From assembly GCA_963796485.1 (NCBI GenBank), contig CAWCLV010000002.1, positions 14,011 through 78,010 on the forward strand: 64,000 bases of DNA. The letters run 5' to 3'. The first letter of the stretch is position 1. Each line of letters begins with the position of its first letter. The stretch is from CAWCDJ01 sp963796485. GTDB taxonomy: Bacteria; Acidobacteriota; Terriglobia; Bryobacterales; Bryobacteraceae. Of the stretch, positions 1 through 10,500 are shown piece after piece. Below the pieces are notes generated by a model, which saw nothing but the letters and a program-made list of their open reading frames with translations, made no database searches and was not told the origin of the DNA. The translations under genes were made by a program, and so were the position numbers.

Positions 1-437
1 CCGAAAGATAGTGCGGGCCTATTATTTGGGAAGTCTTCCGTAATCTGCGTATCGGATTTGTCTGTGCCGGCTTCCTGGAGCAAGTCCACCAGATCATCCT
101 TCCAGATTTTCAGGTCAGTCTTAAGTTCCTCATTCAGAATCCCTTGAGACGCAGTGCAGCGGAGGCGGCCTCCTACGAGCGTTACCTCCACATTTCGCAT
201 CCGAAGCTCTGAAAGCAATTCCGTTGCACTACCGAATCGCATTGATTCTCCGTGGGTTACCATGCCCCAGCCGACCTCCCCCCGTTCGGGAGGCATCCAT
301 TTTCATCCCGCACGCTACGGCGTAAAGGCGCGCTGTAACGCGAATTCCAAGGCAGGCAAACATGCAACGCAAGTACCACTCACGATTGCCGGCGCAGATT
401 CCGACTTGGCCCTTGACCTGCACAACTTCCCACCACG
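1..437. other. Upstream region of the PKS operon, no confident gene
   Basis: No convincing gene lies here. The first 110 bases are visibly poorer in GC than the operon that follows. On the minus strand one frame stays open from about position 172 to the window edge, and its translation has a natural-looking charged composition (for example NEELKTDLKIWKDD), but it has no ATG and no recognisable domain. It may be the start of a gene running off the left edge, or chance. The promoter of the PKS operon should lie in this stretch, but I could not place -35 and -10 boxes with confidence. Confidence 0.4.
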
Positions 438-1241
438 ATGCGAAGTTCGAATACGGGCTGCTTCGTTGTCGCGCCACGGCCACGTCCGGAGTCTCAGGTC
501 AGAATCTACTGCTTTCCGTTCGCGGGTGCCGGAGTATCTGCGTTTCGGGGCTGGTTCGACGCTTTCGACGAAGGGGTGGAGGTCTGCTGCATTCGACCTC
601 CCGGGCGGGAGACCCGGCATCGCGAAGCGTCAATTTCAAATGTCGTGGATCTAGCCCAAGGCATTGCTGGGGAGATGATGGGCGGCCTCGATCGCCCGTA
701 CCTGCTGTATGGCCACAGCCTGGGGTCCCTGGTTGCGTTCGAGACGGCGCGCTTACTGCGCTCTTGGGGCGCACCCCTGCCGGAGTACCTGTTGGTTGGC
801 GCGAGCCGCTCGCCGCAACTTCCCCGTATTCATCCTCCAATTGACCGGCACTTGAGCGACGAGGAGTTCTTTCGGGAAGTGCACCGGCGCTACGACTCGG
901 TTCCCCGCCAGATCCTGGACGATGCGGAGATTCGAGAGCTGGTTGCTCCCGGGCTTCGCGCTGACATTCACGCCTTTGAGACTTACTGCTACCGTGAGTC
1001 GACTCCGATCGAGAGCCCCATCTGCGCGTTTGGGGGCACGATGGATCCATTTGTTTCCCCGCAGGCCCTGGATGCCTGGCGCGCCCATACAGCAGGCGCA
1101 TTCACGCTCGAGATGGTGCCCGGCGGTCACCTGTTCCTGCAGACCGCGCAGGTACACATGGTGTCTTCGATCGCCCGGCTAATCGGCCGGGTCGGGCGAT
1201 CCGCCTCGTCCCAAGGAGCGAATTTTGCGCGTCAAGCCTGA
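438..1241 (+). CDS. Type II thioesterase (alpha/beta hydrolase, GrsT family)
   Basis: 267 residues, the usual size of stand-alone thioesterases found with PKS and NRPS operons. Such enzymes hydrolyse stalled or wrong acyl groups from carrier proteins, and some help release the product. The nucleophile elbow GHSLG places Ser94, and the triad is completed by Asp203 in GTMDP and His231 in PGGHLF. The N-terminal FPFAGAG motif that forms the oxyanion hole is present. The gene is first in the operon and its last 17 bases overlap the first PKS gene, so the two are probably translationally coupled. The start is uncertain because no strong Shine-Dalgarno sequence precedes the ATG at 438. No PKS in the window has an integrated thioesterase, so this protein may also take part in chain release; that is inference. 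Confidence 0.88.
   Translation: MRSSNTGCFVVAPRPRPESQVRIYCFPFAGAGVSAFRGWFDAFDEGVEVCCIRPPGRETRHREASISNVVDLAQGIAGEMMGGLDRPYLLYGHSLGSLVAFETARLLRSWGAPLPEYLLVGASRSPQLPRIHPPIDRHLSDEEFFREVHRRYDSVPRQILDDAEIRELVAPGLRADIHAFETYCYRESTPIESPICAFGGTMDPFVSPQALDAWRAHTAGAFTLEMVPGGHLFLQTAQVHMVSSIARLIGRVGRSASSQGANFARQA
1213..1218 (+). promoter_or_regulatory. Ribosome binding site of PKS module 1
   Basis: AAGGAG lies six bases before a TTG codon at 1225, inside the end of the thioesterase gene. It decides the start: TTG at 1225 is the only start-like codon with good spacing ahead of the KS domain. Confidence 0.6.
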
Positions 1242-4200
1242 AGAGTGGCAGGCCAGGGAAGGGGCGGAATCCCTGACGCGCGCGCGACGGGAAGATCTGG
1301 CGATCGTTGGAATCGGCTGCCGCATACCGGGCGCCAGCACGGCGGAGGAATGGTGGACGTTGCTGACCAACGGCACCGATGCGGTCGGACAGTACCCCTT
1401 CGGCCGGGATCCGGTTCTCGATGAACTCTATCGGAACGGGGTCCGTGACGGCCGGATCGCAACTGTGTCTGGCGGGTTTCTCGAAGGTATCGATCTTTTC
1501 GACGCCGGGTTTTTTGGCATCGCTCCACGCGAGGCCGCATGCATGGACCCGCAACACCGAATGCTGCTCGAGGTAGCCTGGGAGGCCTTCGAAGAAGCCG
1601 GCATCCCCAGGGCTGCTTTCTCGGGCACGCGGTCGGGGGTGTTCGTAGGACAGTGGCTAAGCGATTACGAAACGTGCCTCTACCGGCGGTCGAGGGACCA
1701 GGAATTCTACGCCACGATCGGGACTGGCCGGTATGCGGCGGCAGGGCGGTTGTCGTTCCATTTTGATCTGCGCGGTCCGGCTTTGACCATCGATACGGCC
1801 TGCTCTTCCTCATTGGTGGCCGTACATCTGGCCTGCCGGAGTTTGTGGGACGGGGAATGCGACATGGCGCTGGCGGGCGGCGCGAACGTCATCCTGCGAC
1901 CCGAAATCACGCAGATTTATTCGCGGGCGAAGATGCTTTCGCCGGGAGGGCGCTGCCGATTCGGCGATGACTCGGCGGATGGGTACGTGCGCAGCGAAGG
2001 CGCCGTGGTGGTGGTGTTGAAACGTTACTCGAATGCGCTGGCAGCGGACGACCACATCCACGCGTTGATCCGCGGCACGGCGATGAATAACGACGGGGCC
2101 AGCAACGGACTGCTGGTCATGCCCAGCCAGGACGGGCAGAAAGCCCTTTTGCGCGCGGCCCTGGCGGACGCCGGTGTCGGTGCCGGCGAGGTCGCCTACG
2201 TGGAAGCGCATGGGACCGGAACGGCGGTTGGCGATCCGATTGAACTCGAAGCGATTGGAGCGGTCCTGGGCGTGGGCCGCGAGCGTCCGTGCGCGGTGGG
2301 TTCGCTCAAGTCGAATGTCGGGCATACGGAATCGGCCGCGGGTGTCGCGGGCCTGGTCAAGGTGGCTTTATCGCTTGAGAAAGGGGCGATTCCCCCCAGC
2401 CTGCACTGCCGTGTTCCGAACGCGCGGGTGAACTGGAGTGCGCTGGGAATCCGAGTGCAAACGGAGGCGGGAGCGTGGCCGCCGGCGGCGCAGCCGGTCG
2501 CTGGAGTAACCTCGCTCGGGATCACAGGCACCAATGCTCACGTAGTGTTGCAGGCGCCGCCGTCGCAAACGTCCGCGCCGTCGCGGGCGAGCTCACCGTT
2601 TCTGCTTCCGATCTCGGGCCTGACGAGGGAGGCGCTGCGAGGACAGGCCGAGTCCTGGCTCGGATACTGCCGGGCCCTCACGGACCTGTACAGTCTCGGT
2701 TGGACGGCGGGCGTTCGACGCACGCACTTTGCGCATCGGCTGGCCATCGCCGCGAAGGACCAGAACGAATTGCTGGAGCGGCTGGAGGCGCGATTGGCCG
2801 AATTGCGCGACTCCGCGGCGCCGGCGGAATCACTTCCCGCACCGCGGGTGGTCTTTGTCTGTCCGGGACAGGGTTCGCAGTGGCTGGGCATGAGCCGCAG
2901 CCTGCTGGAGACAGAAGGCATCTTCCGGCAGCGCATGCAGGAGGTAGATGCGGTTTGCCGGCCTTATCTCGGCGATTCGCTGATTCGTCTGCTCGAGGAA
3001 GGCGATGAAGACGAGCTTCGGCGGATCGACATCATTCAGCCGGCGCTTTTCGGGATCCAGGTCTCCCTGGCCGCACTGTGGACGTGGTGGGGTGTCGCCC
3101 CGGACGCGGTCGTCGGACACAGCATGGGCGAAGTCGCGGCCGCCTGCATTGCGGGCCTGCTGACGCTTGAAGATGCCGCGAGGGTCATTTGCGAACGCAG
3201 CCGTCTGCTCCGAACGCGGAGCGGCAGGGGTGCGATGGCGCTGGTCGATCTCACAGCAGCGGAGACGGAAGAATGCCTTGCCGGGTACGAGCGCAGTCTG
3301 TCGGTGGCGGTAAGCAACAGCCCGCGCTCGACTGTGATCTCCGGAGATCCCGCCGCTCTCGATGAAGTGATGGCCGGGCTCGAGCGGCGCGGCGTGTTTT
3401 GCCGCCGGGTGCGTGTGGATGTCGCCTCGCACAGCCCGCAGGTGGATGAACTGGAGACGGGGCTGCTCGAGGCTTTGCAGACGCTCCGGCCGCAACCGGC
3501 GCAACTGCCCATGTACTCGACGGTGACCGGCGAACGGCTCAACGGGGAGGGGTGCGACGCGGCGTATTGGTTCCGTAATCTGCGGCAGACGGTGTGTTTT
3601 GGCAGCGTCGTCGCGACGTTGATGTCGAGCGGACACGACGTGTTTATCGAACTCAGTCCGCACCCGCTGCTGCTGCCCGCCGTGCAGGAGACGTTCGAAG
3701 CAGGAGGGCGCGGCTGCCTCGCGCTGCCGTCGGGGAGACGGAACGAAGCCGAACGCGGAGTGCTGCTGCAGTCGCTCGGAGCGGCCTACGAGAGAGGCCT
3801 GGACATCCGTTGGGACCGGTTGTATCCAGACCCGGGCGAAGTCCTGCCGCTACCGCGGTATTGCTGGCAAAGAGAGCGATTCTGGTTCGAGGACGTCGAT
3901 GCCTCCGAAGGCGGGGAGGCTGCTCCGGCGGGCACCTGGCGCCACGTGGAAGCGGCTACCGGCGAGCACCTGTTCGAGATGGTCCTCGGCCTTTTGAGCA
4001 CCCCGATGCTGGCCGATCACGAGGTGCGCGGCACCGTGGTGGTGCCCGCGGCTTTCTGGCTGGACTCGGCCGAGCGGGCCTCGCGCAAGGTTCTGAGCAC
4101 ACCGGGGGTTAGGTTTGAAAACTGCCGGTTTTTGCGCGCTCTGACGCTGCGGGACAACGATCGTGTCCACGTGCAACTGATTTTGAAGCGGAACCCCGGC

Positions 4201-7200
4201 GTGTGGAATTTCTCCGTTTTTGCGGCGAACCAGGACGAGCCAGGAAGCTGGACCCTGCACGCATCGGGAATCGTGCAGGGATTGGCCAGGCTCGACAGTG
4301 AACCAGCGGCCAGCGGGCCCGAGGCCGACATCCAGGATGCGGAGCAATTTTATGAGCGAGTCTCGCGGCTTGGCATCAGCTATGGTCCCGCTTTCCGACC
4401 GATCGAGCAGTTCTGCCGCAAGGGCGTCAAGGCGAAGGTGTGGTTGCAGTCGAAGTCGGGACAGGCAGCTCTGACCGAAGTAATCGACGGAGCACTACAG
4501 AGTTTTCTGCTCTTTGCGCCGGACGGCACAACCTGCGTCCCAAGCTCCATCGAACAGCTCGAGTACGACGGGTCGGCGATGGACGGCACAGCTCTCGTTG
4601 CGCAAGCCGAAGCCGACGATCAAACGGAACTGCGCGGCAACCTGCTGGTCAGCGACGCATGCGGAAATGTGCGGATGCGTGCTCGGGGTGTGCAATTCAA
4701 GCCGATGGCAGGTCTGGCCGGAGCGGAGCACGCGAACTGCCTTTACCGTCCGGAATGGGTCGCCGCGCCGGTGGGGCAGTCAGGCGGCGCGCGGAGCACT
4801 TGGATTCTGCTGGCCGAACCAGGCCCTCTGACCGAATCGCTCGCTGCTGTGATTCGCGCCCAGGGCGATGCCGTCATCGCCGTGCGCCCGGGCAGCGAAT
4901 ATCGCAGTCTGGGAGAGCAGGAATTTCAAATTCCGGTAGATGACGCGGCCTCCTATTCCCTCGTCCTCAACCGGCTTCAGGCGCGTGGCCGGCAGATCGC
5001 CGGCGTGGTCCACTTGTTGAGCGCCGAACGCACGTCTGAGCATGGAGAGGAATTCGAGGCACGCGGCGCGCTGACGCTTGCGCCCGCAGTTCAGGCTCTC
5101 GACCGGTGCGGGTCGCAGCCGATGCCTCGTCTGTTTCTGGTTACCCGCGGTACACAGCCGGCCGGGGCATCGCCGGTGAGCAATCTGCACGGGGCCGGTT
5201 TGTGGGGCGCCGGGGCGGTGGTGGCGAACGAACATCCCGGGCTGCGGTGCAAGCGGATCGATCTTGCCCCCGCTTCCTTCGCAGGCGAGTTCACGGCGCT
5301 GTGGAAGGAGCTTTCGAGCGGCGACGACGAGAGCGCGGTTGCCGTAAGGGAAGAAGGCCGGTTCGTCCTGCGCTTGCGGAGACATGCCCTGACCGGCGCC
5401 GTTCCGAGGCAGTCCAAGGCGGCGGAGAATTATCGGATAGTGCAGACCGGCGCCGGGGTGCTTGATGAGATTGGGCTGGAAGCCGCTGAACGACGAGCGC
5501 CGTGCGCGGACGAAGTCGAAGTCGAAGTTGACTCGGCCGGCCTCAATTTCATAGACGTGCTGAAGGCGATGGATCTGAATCCGACGGGAGACTCGCCTGG
5601 ACCGGTGACGCTTGGAGGCGAGTTCGCCGGGGTCGTCCGCAGCGTCGGGCGCAACGCGGGTTCGTGGAAGGTGGGGGACGAAGTAGTTGGCTTCACGCCG
5701 TCCTTTCGGAGAGTCAGCTGTTTCGCGCGTTTTATCTCCCTTCCGGCGGACTGCCTGGTGAGCAAGCCGGCGGGACTCACCTTCGAGCAGGCCGCAACCC
5801 TGCCTCTGACGTTCATCACTGCCTGGCAGGCACTTTTCGGCATCGCGCAGTTGAAGCGAGGCGAACGCGTTCTGATTCACTCGGCAGCGGGGGGCGTCGG
5901 GCTGGCGGCGGTTCAACTCGCCAAACGCGCCGGGGCCGAGATCTACGCTACCGCGGGAACGGAAGAGAAGCGGTCGATGCTCCGTGCGATGGGAGTGATG
6001 GCCGTATTCGACTCCCGAACCCTCGACTTCGCCGAGGGTGTACGCGCGGCCGGTGGCGTGGACGTGGTCCTGAATTCGTTGATCGGAGAGGCCTTTCAGC
6101 GAAGCATGACACTGCTCCGGCGATATGGGCGTTTCGTGGAGATTGGCAAGCGCGTGCTGACTCGCGAGAACATCCTCGATCTGGAACTTTTCCGGGAGAA
6201 TCTCTCGTTTGCGGTGCTGGACGTCGCGGCCATGGTCGAGAGCCGGCGCGAGGAAGTGCGGAGGATTCTGGCGGAGACGGTGGCGAAGGTGAACGCAGGC
6301 GAACTCGAGCCCCTTCCCTTCAAGGTGTTTTCCGCGGGCCGGGCCGCCGATGCTTTCCGCGAAATGGCCCAGGGCAATCACACCGGAAAGATTGTGCTTG
6401 CATTCGGGAGCGAGCGGGTCGGGAACATCCGCCCGCGGCCAGAGTCGATGCTGAATTCGGATGGCACCTACCTGATCAGTGGAGGCACCGGAGGCCTGGG
6501 CAAGGTGGCGGCCGCGGAACTGGCAGGCCTCGGCGCGAAGCACCTGGTCCTGCTCAGCAGGACCGGAAAGACCGCGGAACTGGCACCCGCGTTGGCGCAG
6601 ATCGAGGTCCGGTGCGTCGCGGCGGACGTGACGGACCGCGCGGCGATGGCGCAGGTGTTGGCAGAGGTTCGGGCGACGATGCCGCCTCTGCGCGGCGTAA
6701 TTCATGCGGCGGGGGTACTGGCGGACCGGGTGCTGCTGGAGGCCGATCGATCGCGCTTCGAGGAGGCACTGGCGCCGAAGATCCGCGGCGCCTGGAACCT
6801 GCACGAACTGACCTGCCCGGATCCACTCGAGTTCTTTGTTCTGTTTTCATCGGTGTCGGCGCTGCTTGGCACGACCGGGCAGGCGAACTACGCGGCGGGA
6901 AATTCGTTTCTGGACGCTCTAGCCGAATATCGCCGGGCGAGGGAACTCCCCGCCGTTTCAGTGAGCTGGGGGCCGTGGGCGGAGGTTGGCCTGGCGGCGG
7001 CGGAATCGAACCGCGGTGAGCGGCTCGCGTCGCAAGGCCTGGGCAGCCTGTCGCCGGCCGCCGGAGCCGCCATTTTCAGCCGGATCCTCACTTCGGCAGC
7101 GGCTCACATCGTCGCGGTGGATTTGGACGCCGGCCGGTGGGCGGAAGCCTATCCCGGGCAGCATCTCCTCGATGGACTGATTACGGCGCAGCAGCCGGCG

Positions 7201-7599
7201 AAGGAAGAAAGTCTCCCACGCCTTTTGGCAGCGCTGCCGGACCGGCACGCCCGGGCGGCTTTGCTTGAGACGCACCTGCGGGAGCAGATCGGGCGTGTCC
7301 TGCGCCTGGCGCCGCAACGGGTGCCGCTTGACCGGCCGTTAAAAACGCTCGGCGTAGACTCGCTGATGGCGGTGGAATTTCGCAACCGGCTGGAGCGATC
7401 GCTGGAATTGCGGCTGCCCGCGACGCTGGTCTGGAACTACCCGTCGGTGACCGCTCTGGTGGCGCACCTGGCGTCGCGATTGGGCTTGGATGCGGGTACG
7501 GCACCCGCACCGCCGCCTCCCCAGGATGAGGCTGACGATTTGAGCGCCGCGCTGTCGGCGGAGATTTTTGCGGCCGAGAGACTGTTGGGGCGGCCGTGA
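1225..7599 (+). CDS. Type I PKS, module 1: KS-AT-DH-ER-KR-ACP
   Basis: 2124 residues, one fully reducing extension module. KS: Cys193 in DTACSSS, with His motifs EAHGTGT and NVGHTESAAG. AT: Ser633 in GHSMGE; the specificity motif reads VASH, of the xASH kind linked to methylmalonyl-CoA. DH: His932 in HEVRGTVVVP and the Asp motif DGALQ. ER: NADPH motif AAGGVGLAAVQLA near residue 1556. KR: GGTGGLG near 1753 and catalytic Tyr1889 in ANYAAGN; LAD at the LDD position suggests a B-type ketoreductase. ACP: phosphopantetheine Ser2046 in GVDSLMA. The protein enters KS after only about 25 residues and lacks the coiled-coil docking segment seen on the later proteins, so it is probably the first extender. 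KS has its active Cys, so this is not a KSQ loading domain. It starts with TTG and its stop overlaps the GTG of the next gene. Confidence 0.95.
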   Translation: MRVKPEEWQAREGAESLTRARREDLAIVGIGCRIPGASTAEEWWTLLTNGTDAVGQYPFGRDPVLDELYRNGVRDGRIATVSGGFLEGIDLFDAGFFGIAPREAACMDPQHRMLLEVAWEAFEEAGIPRAAFSGTRSGVFVGQWLSDYETCLYRRSRDQEFYATIGTGRYAAAGRLSFHFDLRGPALTIDTACSSSLVAVHLACRSLWDGECDMALAGGANVILRPEITQIYSRAKMLSPGGRCRFGDDSADGYVRSEGAVVVVLKRYSNALAADDHIHALIRGTAMNNDGASNGLLVMPSQDGQKALLRAALADAGVGAGEVAYVEAHGTGTAVGDPIELEAIGAVLGVGRERPCAVGSLKSNVGHTESAAGVAGLVKVALSLEKGAIPPSLHCRVPNARVNWSALGIRVQTEAGAWPPAAQPVAGVTSLGITGTNAHVVLQAPPSQTSAPSRASSPFLLPISGLTREALRGQAESWLGYCRALTDLYSLGWTAGVRRTHFAHRLAIAAKDQNELLERLEARLAELRDSAAPAESLPAPRVVFVCPGQGSQWLGMSRSLLETEGIFRQRMQEVDAVCRPYLGDSLIRLLEEGDEDELRRIDIIQPALFGIQVSLAALWTWWGVAPDAVVGHSMGEVAAACIAGLLTLEDAARVICERSRLLRTRSGRGAMALVDLTAAETEECLAGYERSLSVAVSNSPRSTVISGDPAALDEVMAGLERRGVFCRRVRVDVASHSPQVDELETGLLEALQTLRPQPAQLPMYSTVTGERLNGEGCDAAYWFRNLRQTVCFGSVVATLMSSGHDVFIELSPHPLLLPAVQETFEAGGRGCLALPSGRRNEAERGVLLQSLGAAYERGLDIRWDRLYPDPGEVLPLPRYCWQRERFWFEDVDASEGGEAAPAGTWRHVEAATGEHLFEMVLGLLSTPMLADHEVRGTVVVPAAFWLDSAERASRKVLSTPGVRFENCRFLRALTLRDNDRVHVQLILKRNPGVWNFSVFAANQDEPGSWTLHASGIVQGLARLDSEPAASGPEADIQDAEQFYERVSRLGISYGPAFRPIEQFCRKGVKAKVWLQSKSGQAALTEVIDGALQSFLLFAPDGTTCVPSSIEQLEYDGSAMDGTALVAQAEADDQTELRGNLLVSDACGNVRMRARGVQFKPMAGLAGAEHANCLYRPEWVAAPVGQSGGARSTWILLAEPGPLTESLAAVIRAQGDAVIAVRPGSEYRSLGEQEFQIPVDDAASYSLVLNRLQARGRQIAGVVHLLSAERTSEHGEEFEARGALTLAPAVQALDRCGSQPMPRLFLVTRGTQPAGASPVSNLHGAGLWGAGAVVANEHPGLRCKRIDLAPASFAGEFTALWKELSSGDDESAVAVREEGRFVLRLRRHALTGAVPRQSKAAENYRIVQTGAGVLDEIGLEAAERRAPCADEVEVEVDSAGLNFIDVLKAMDLNPTGDSPGPVTLGGEFAGVVRSVGRNAGSWKVGDEVVGFTPSFRRVSCFARFISLPADCLVSKPAGLTFEQAATLPLTFITAWQALFGIAQLKRGERVLIHSAAGGVGLAAVQLAKRAGAEIYATAGTEEKRSMLRAMGVMAVFDSRTLDFAEGVRAAGGVDVVLNSLIGEAFQRSMTLLRRYGRFVEIGKRVLTRENILDLELFRENLSFAVLDVAAMVESRREEVRRILAETVAKVNAGELEPLPFKVFSAGRAADAFREMAQGNHTGKIVLAFGSERVGNIRPRPESMLNSDGTYLISGGTGGLGKVAAAELAGLGAKHLVLLSRTGKTAELAPALAQIEVRCVAADVTDRAAMAQVLAEVRATMPPLRGVIHAAGVLADRVLLEADRSRFEEALAPKIRGAWNLHELTCPDPLEFFVLFSSVSALLGTTGQANYAAGNSFLDALAEYRRARELPAVSVSWGPWAEVGLAAAESNRGERLASQGLGSLSPAAGAAIFSRILTSAAAHIVAVDLDAGRWAEAYPGQHLLDGLITAQQPAKEESLPRLLAALPDRHARAALLETHLREQIGRVLRLAPQRVPLDRPLKTLGVDSLMAVEFRNRLERSLELRLPATLVWNYPSVTALVAHLASRLGLDAGTAPAPPPPQDEADDLSAALSAEIFAAERLLGRP

Positions 7600-10500
7600 C
7601 TCCGCCGAACACAACCCGGGACGCGCAGCTCGAGCGCGCAATCGCAGTGATTCGCGAACTCCGCCGCGAGTTGGAAGCGGTCGAAAAGGCGAAGAACGAG
7701 CCCATCGCGATCATCGGCCTCGGACTCCGGCTCCCCGGTGACTGCGACGACGCCGAATCGCTGTGGCGGTTCATGGCGAACGGTGGCGATGCAGTCACGG
7801 GCGTGCCCCCCGACCGCGAACGGCTGTGGCATGGCGCCGATCCAATCGCGCGGCACGGGGGCTTCATCCACCGGATCGACCAGTTCGACGCCGAGTTCTT
7901 CGGAATATCTCGGCGCGAGGCCGAACGGATGGACCCGCAGCAGCGCCTGATGCTGGAAGTAGTCTGGCAGGCGCTCGAAGACGCGGGGCAGGACGTGGCC
8001 AGGCTGCGCGGAAGCGCGACCGGCGCTTTCATCGGGATTCACAGCGCGAGCAGCGACTACTACCAGTTTCAAGTCGCGGCCCCGGAGCGCATCGATACTT
8101 ACACGGCGACGGGAGGCGCTCACGACGTTGTTGCGGGCCGGCTAAGCTACACCTTCGATTGGCACGGGCCGAGCCTGGTAGTGAATACCGCCTGTTCGTC
8201 TTCACTGGTCGCGGTGCACCTGGCCTGTCAGGCATTGCGTTCCGGCGATTGCACGCTGGCGGTGGCAGGCGGCGTCAACCTGCTGCTCACCCCGGGTTTT
8301 TCGATGAGCGTCGTGCAGCTTGGTATGCTCTCGCCGGATGGACGCTGCAAGGCGTTCGACGAGCGGGCCAATGGCTTCGTGCGGGCCGAGGGCTGCGGAG
8401 CCGTGATCCTGAAGCACCTCCGCGATGCAATCGCCGATGAGGATCGCATTCTGGCCGTCATCCGCGGCACGGCCGTCAATCAGGACGGCCGCTCGAACGG
8501 GCTCACCGCTCCCAATGGACTGGCGCAGGAGCAGGTGATCCGTGAGGCGCTCCGGAGGGCGGGGGTGCAGCCCGAATCCATCGACTTCGTGGAAACGCAC
8601 GGCACCGGCACTCCTCTGGGAGATCCGATCGAGTCGGAAGCCCTGACGTCCGTTCTGGGGGGCACTCGCGTCGGGGATACGCCGTGCTGGTTGGGATCGG
8701 TGAAGGCCAACCTGGGGCATCTCGAGGCCTGCGCGGGCGTCGCCGGGTTGATCAAGGCGGTGCTTTGCCTGGAGAAGCAGGCGGTGCCGCCGCTCGCTCA
8801 TTTCCGGACACTCAATCCGCATATCCGCCTGGACGGAACGCCCTTCGTCATTCCACGTGCGATCACGCCGTGGACTCGCGGGGAGCGGCCGAGGCTGGCC
8901 GGCGTCAGTTCGTTCGGGTGGTCGGGCGTCAATGCCCATGCGGTGCTCGAAGAGGCGCCGGCATCGGTCTTGCGGACAAAGCGCGAAGGCGGAAGCCTGC
9001 TACTGGCGTTCTCCGCCCAACGGCCGGAGGTACTCCGCGAAACCGCGCAGCGCTTTCTGGATATTGTCCGCGAGAGTCCGGCTTCCATTGGCGACATATG
9101 CTACTCCGCGGCTCACCGGCGATCGCATCATGCTCACCGAATCGCGGTGGTCCGCAAATCCGCGGTGGAATTCGCGGCGGCGCTCAAGGAGTTCGTTGAG
9201 TCCGGCGAAGCTCCCGGTTTGATCCGAGGCCGCGCGATCTCCCACGCGGCTTCCCCTGCCCTGGTGTTTACCGGCCAGGGCGCGCAGTACTGGGGCATGG
9301 GACGCGAGTTGTTCCGGACGTCGGAGACGTTCCGCAAGGTCATCGAAGACTGTGCGGCGCGAGTGTCGCGGATGGCGGGGTTTGACCTGATCACGGAATT
9401 GCAGGCCGAAGAAGGCCGGTCACGTTTAGGGCAGACGAGATTCGCGCAGCCGGCGTTGTTCGCGCTGCAGGCGGGGCTGGTCGAGATGTGGAAGGACTGG
9501 GGACTCGCATACAGCGCCGCGGTCGGCCACAGCGCCGGCGAGATCGCAGCCGCCTACGCGGCAGGGATTCTCGATCTGGACGAGGCGGTTCGCATCGCCT
9601 GCGAGCGCGGCCGGATCATGCAGAGCGGCGAAGGACGGGGAGCGATGATCTCGGTCGCAGCCAGCGTCGAGACGCTGGTGCGTACGCTGCCCGGCCTCGA
9701 CCGGCGAGTGGCATTTGCGGCTCTCAACGCGCCGAACAGCACGGTGCTCTCCGGGGGCCGCGACGCGATAGAAAGCGTGTCGGCCGTGCTGGCGGAAGGT
9801 GGTTTCGTCTGCCGGCGGTTGCCGGTGGCGAGCGCGTTCCACAGTCCGCACATGGATGCCTGCCGGGACGAAATGGAGCGTTCGCTCGGTGCGGTGCGGA
9901 CGAGCGAAGCAAGCGTGACTTTCCTTTCGACGGTGACGGGAAATGCAGTGCGCGCCGCGGACATAGATGCCGCCTATTGGGCGCGCGGTATTCGCCAACC
10001 GGTGCGCTTCGCCGCGGCGATCCAAGCACTTCTCGAACGGAATGTTCAGGTGTTCCTGGAGGTCGGGCCTCATCCGGTGCTTTGCGCCCCGGTCGCGGAG
10101 TGCGCCGAGCAGGCCGGTCAGCGCGTGTCGGCCATCGCCACATTGCGGCGCGGCAAGGACGATTCGGAGTCACTGATGCTGGCGGCCGGCAACCTGTACG
10201 CGGCGGGCTGCCCACTGAACTGGGGGCGAATCCTGCCGGGACGGCCGGTTTCGCTGCCTGGCTATCCATTTCAGCGAAAGCGGTATTGGCTGCCGGACCT
10301 CCCGGCGATCACGCAAGAAATCAGCCGGCCCGCGATGGCAGCAAGCAAGCCTCGGAACTGGCGGTACGAGATTCAGTGGAAAGAACAGGCCGCTGCGGCG
10401 CCGGTGGAGCACGCCCGCCCCGATATGGAGGCAGCGGCGGCCGCCGGCGAAGCGGCCATGGAAACTCACCGGCGAACGCTTGGCGGAGTCGAGAACGAAC

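Noticed and set aside
154..654. Plus-strand frame overlapping the thioesterase start
   Set aside because: Ser/Arg/Pro-rich with no recognisable fold, and it overlaps the thioesterase, which has a complete catalytic triad.
1213..1300. KSQ-type loading domain at the start of PKS module 1
   Set aside because: The active site reads DTACSSS with Cys193, not Gln, so it is a condensing KS.
4780..6804. 674-codon minus-strand frame under PKS module 1, and a similar one at 33815-35614
   Set aside because: Each lies wholly antisense to conserved PKS domains and its composition (rich in Arg, His, Gln) is that of a shadow frame in GC-rich DNA.
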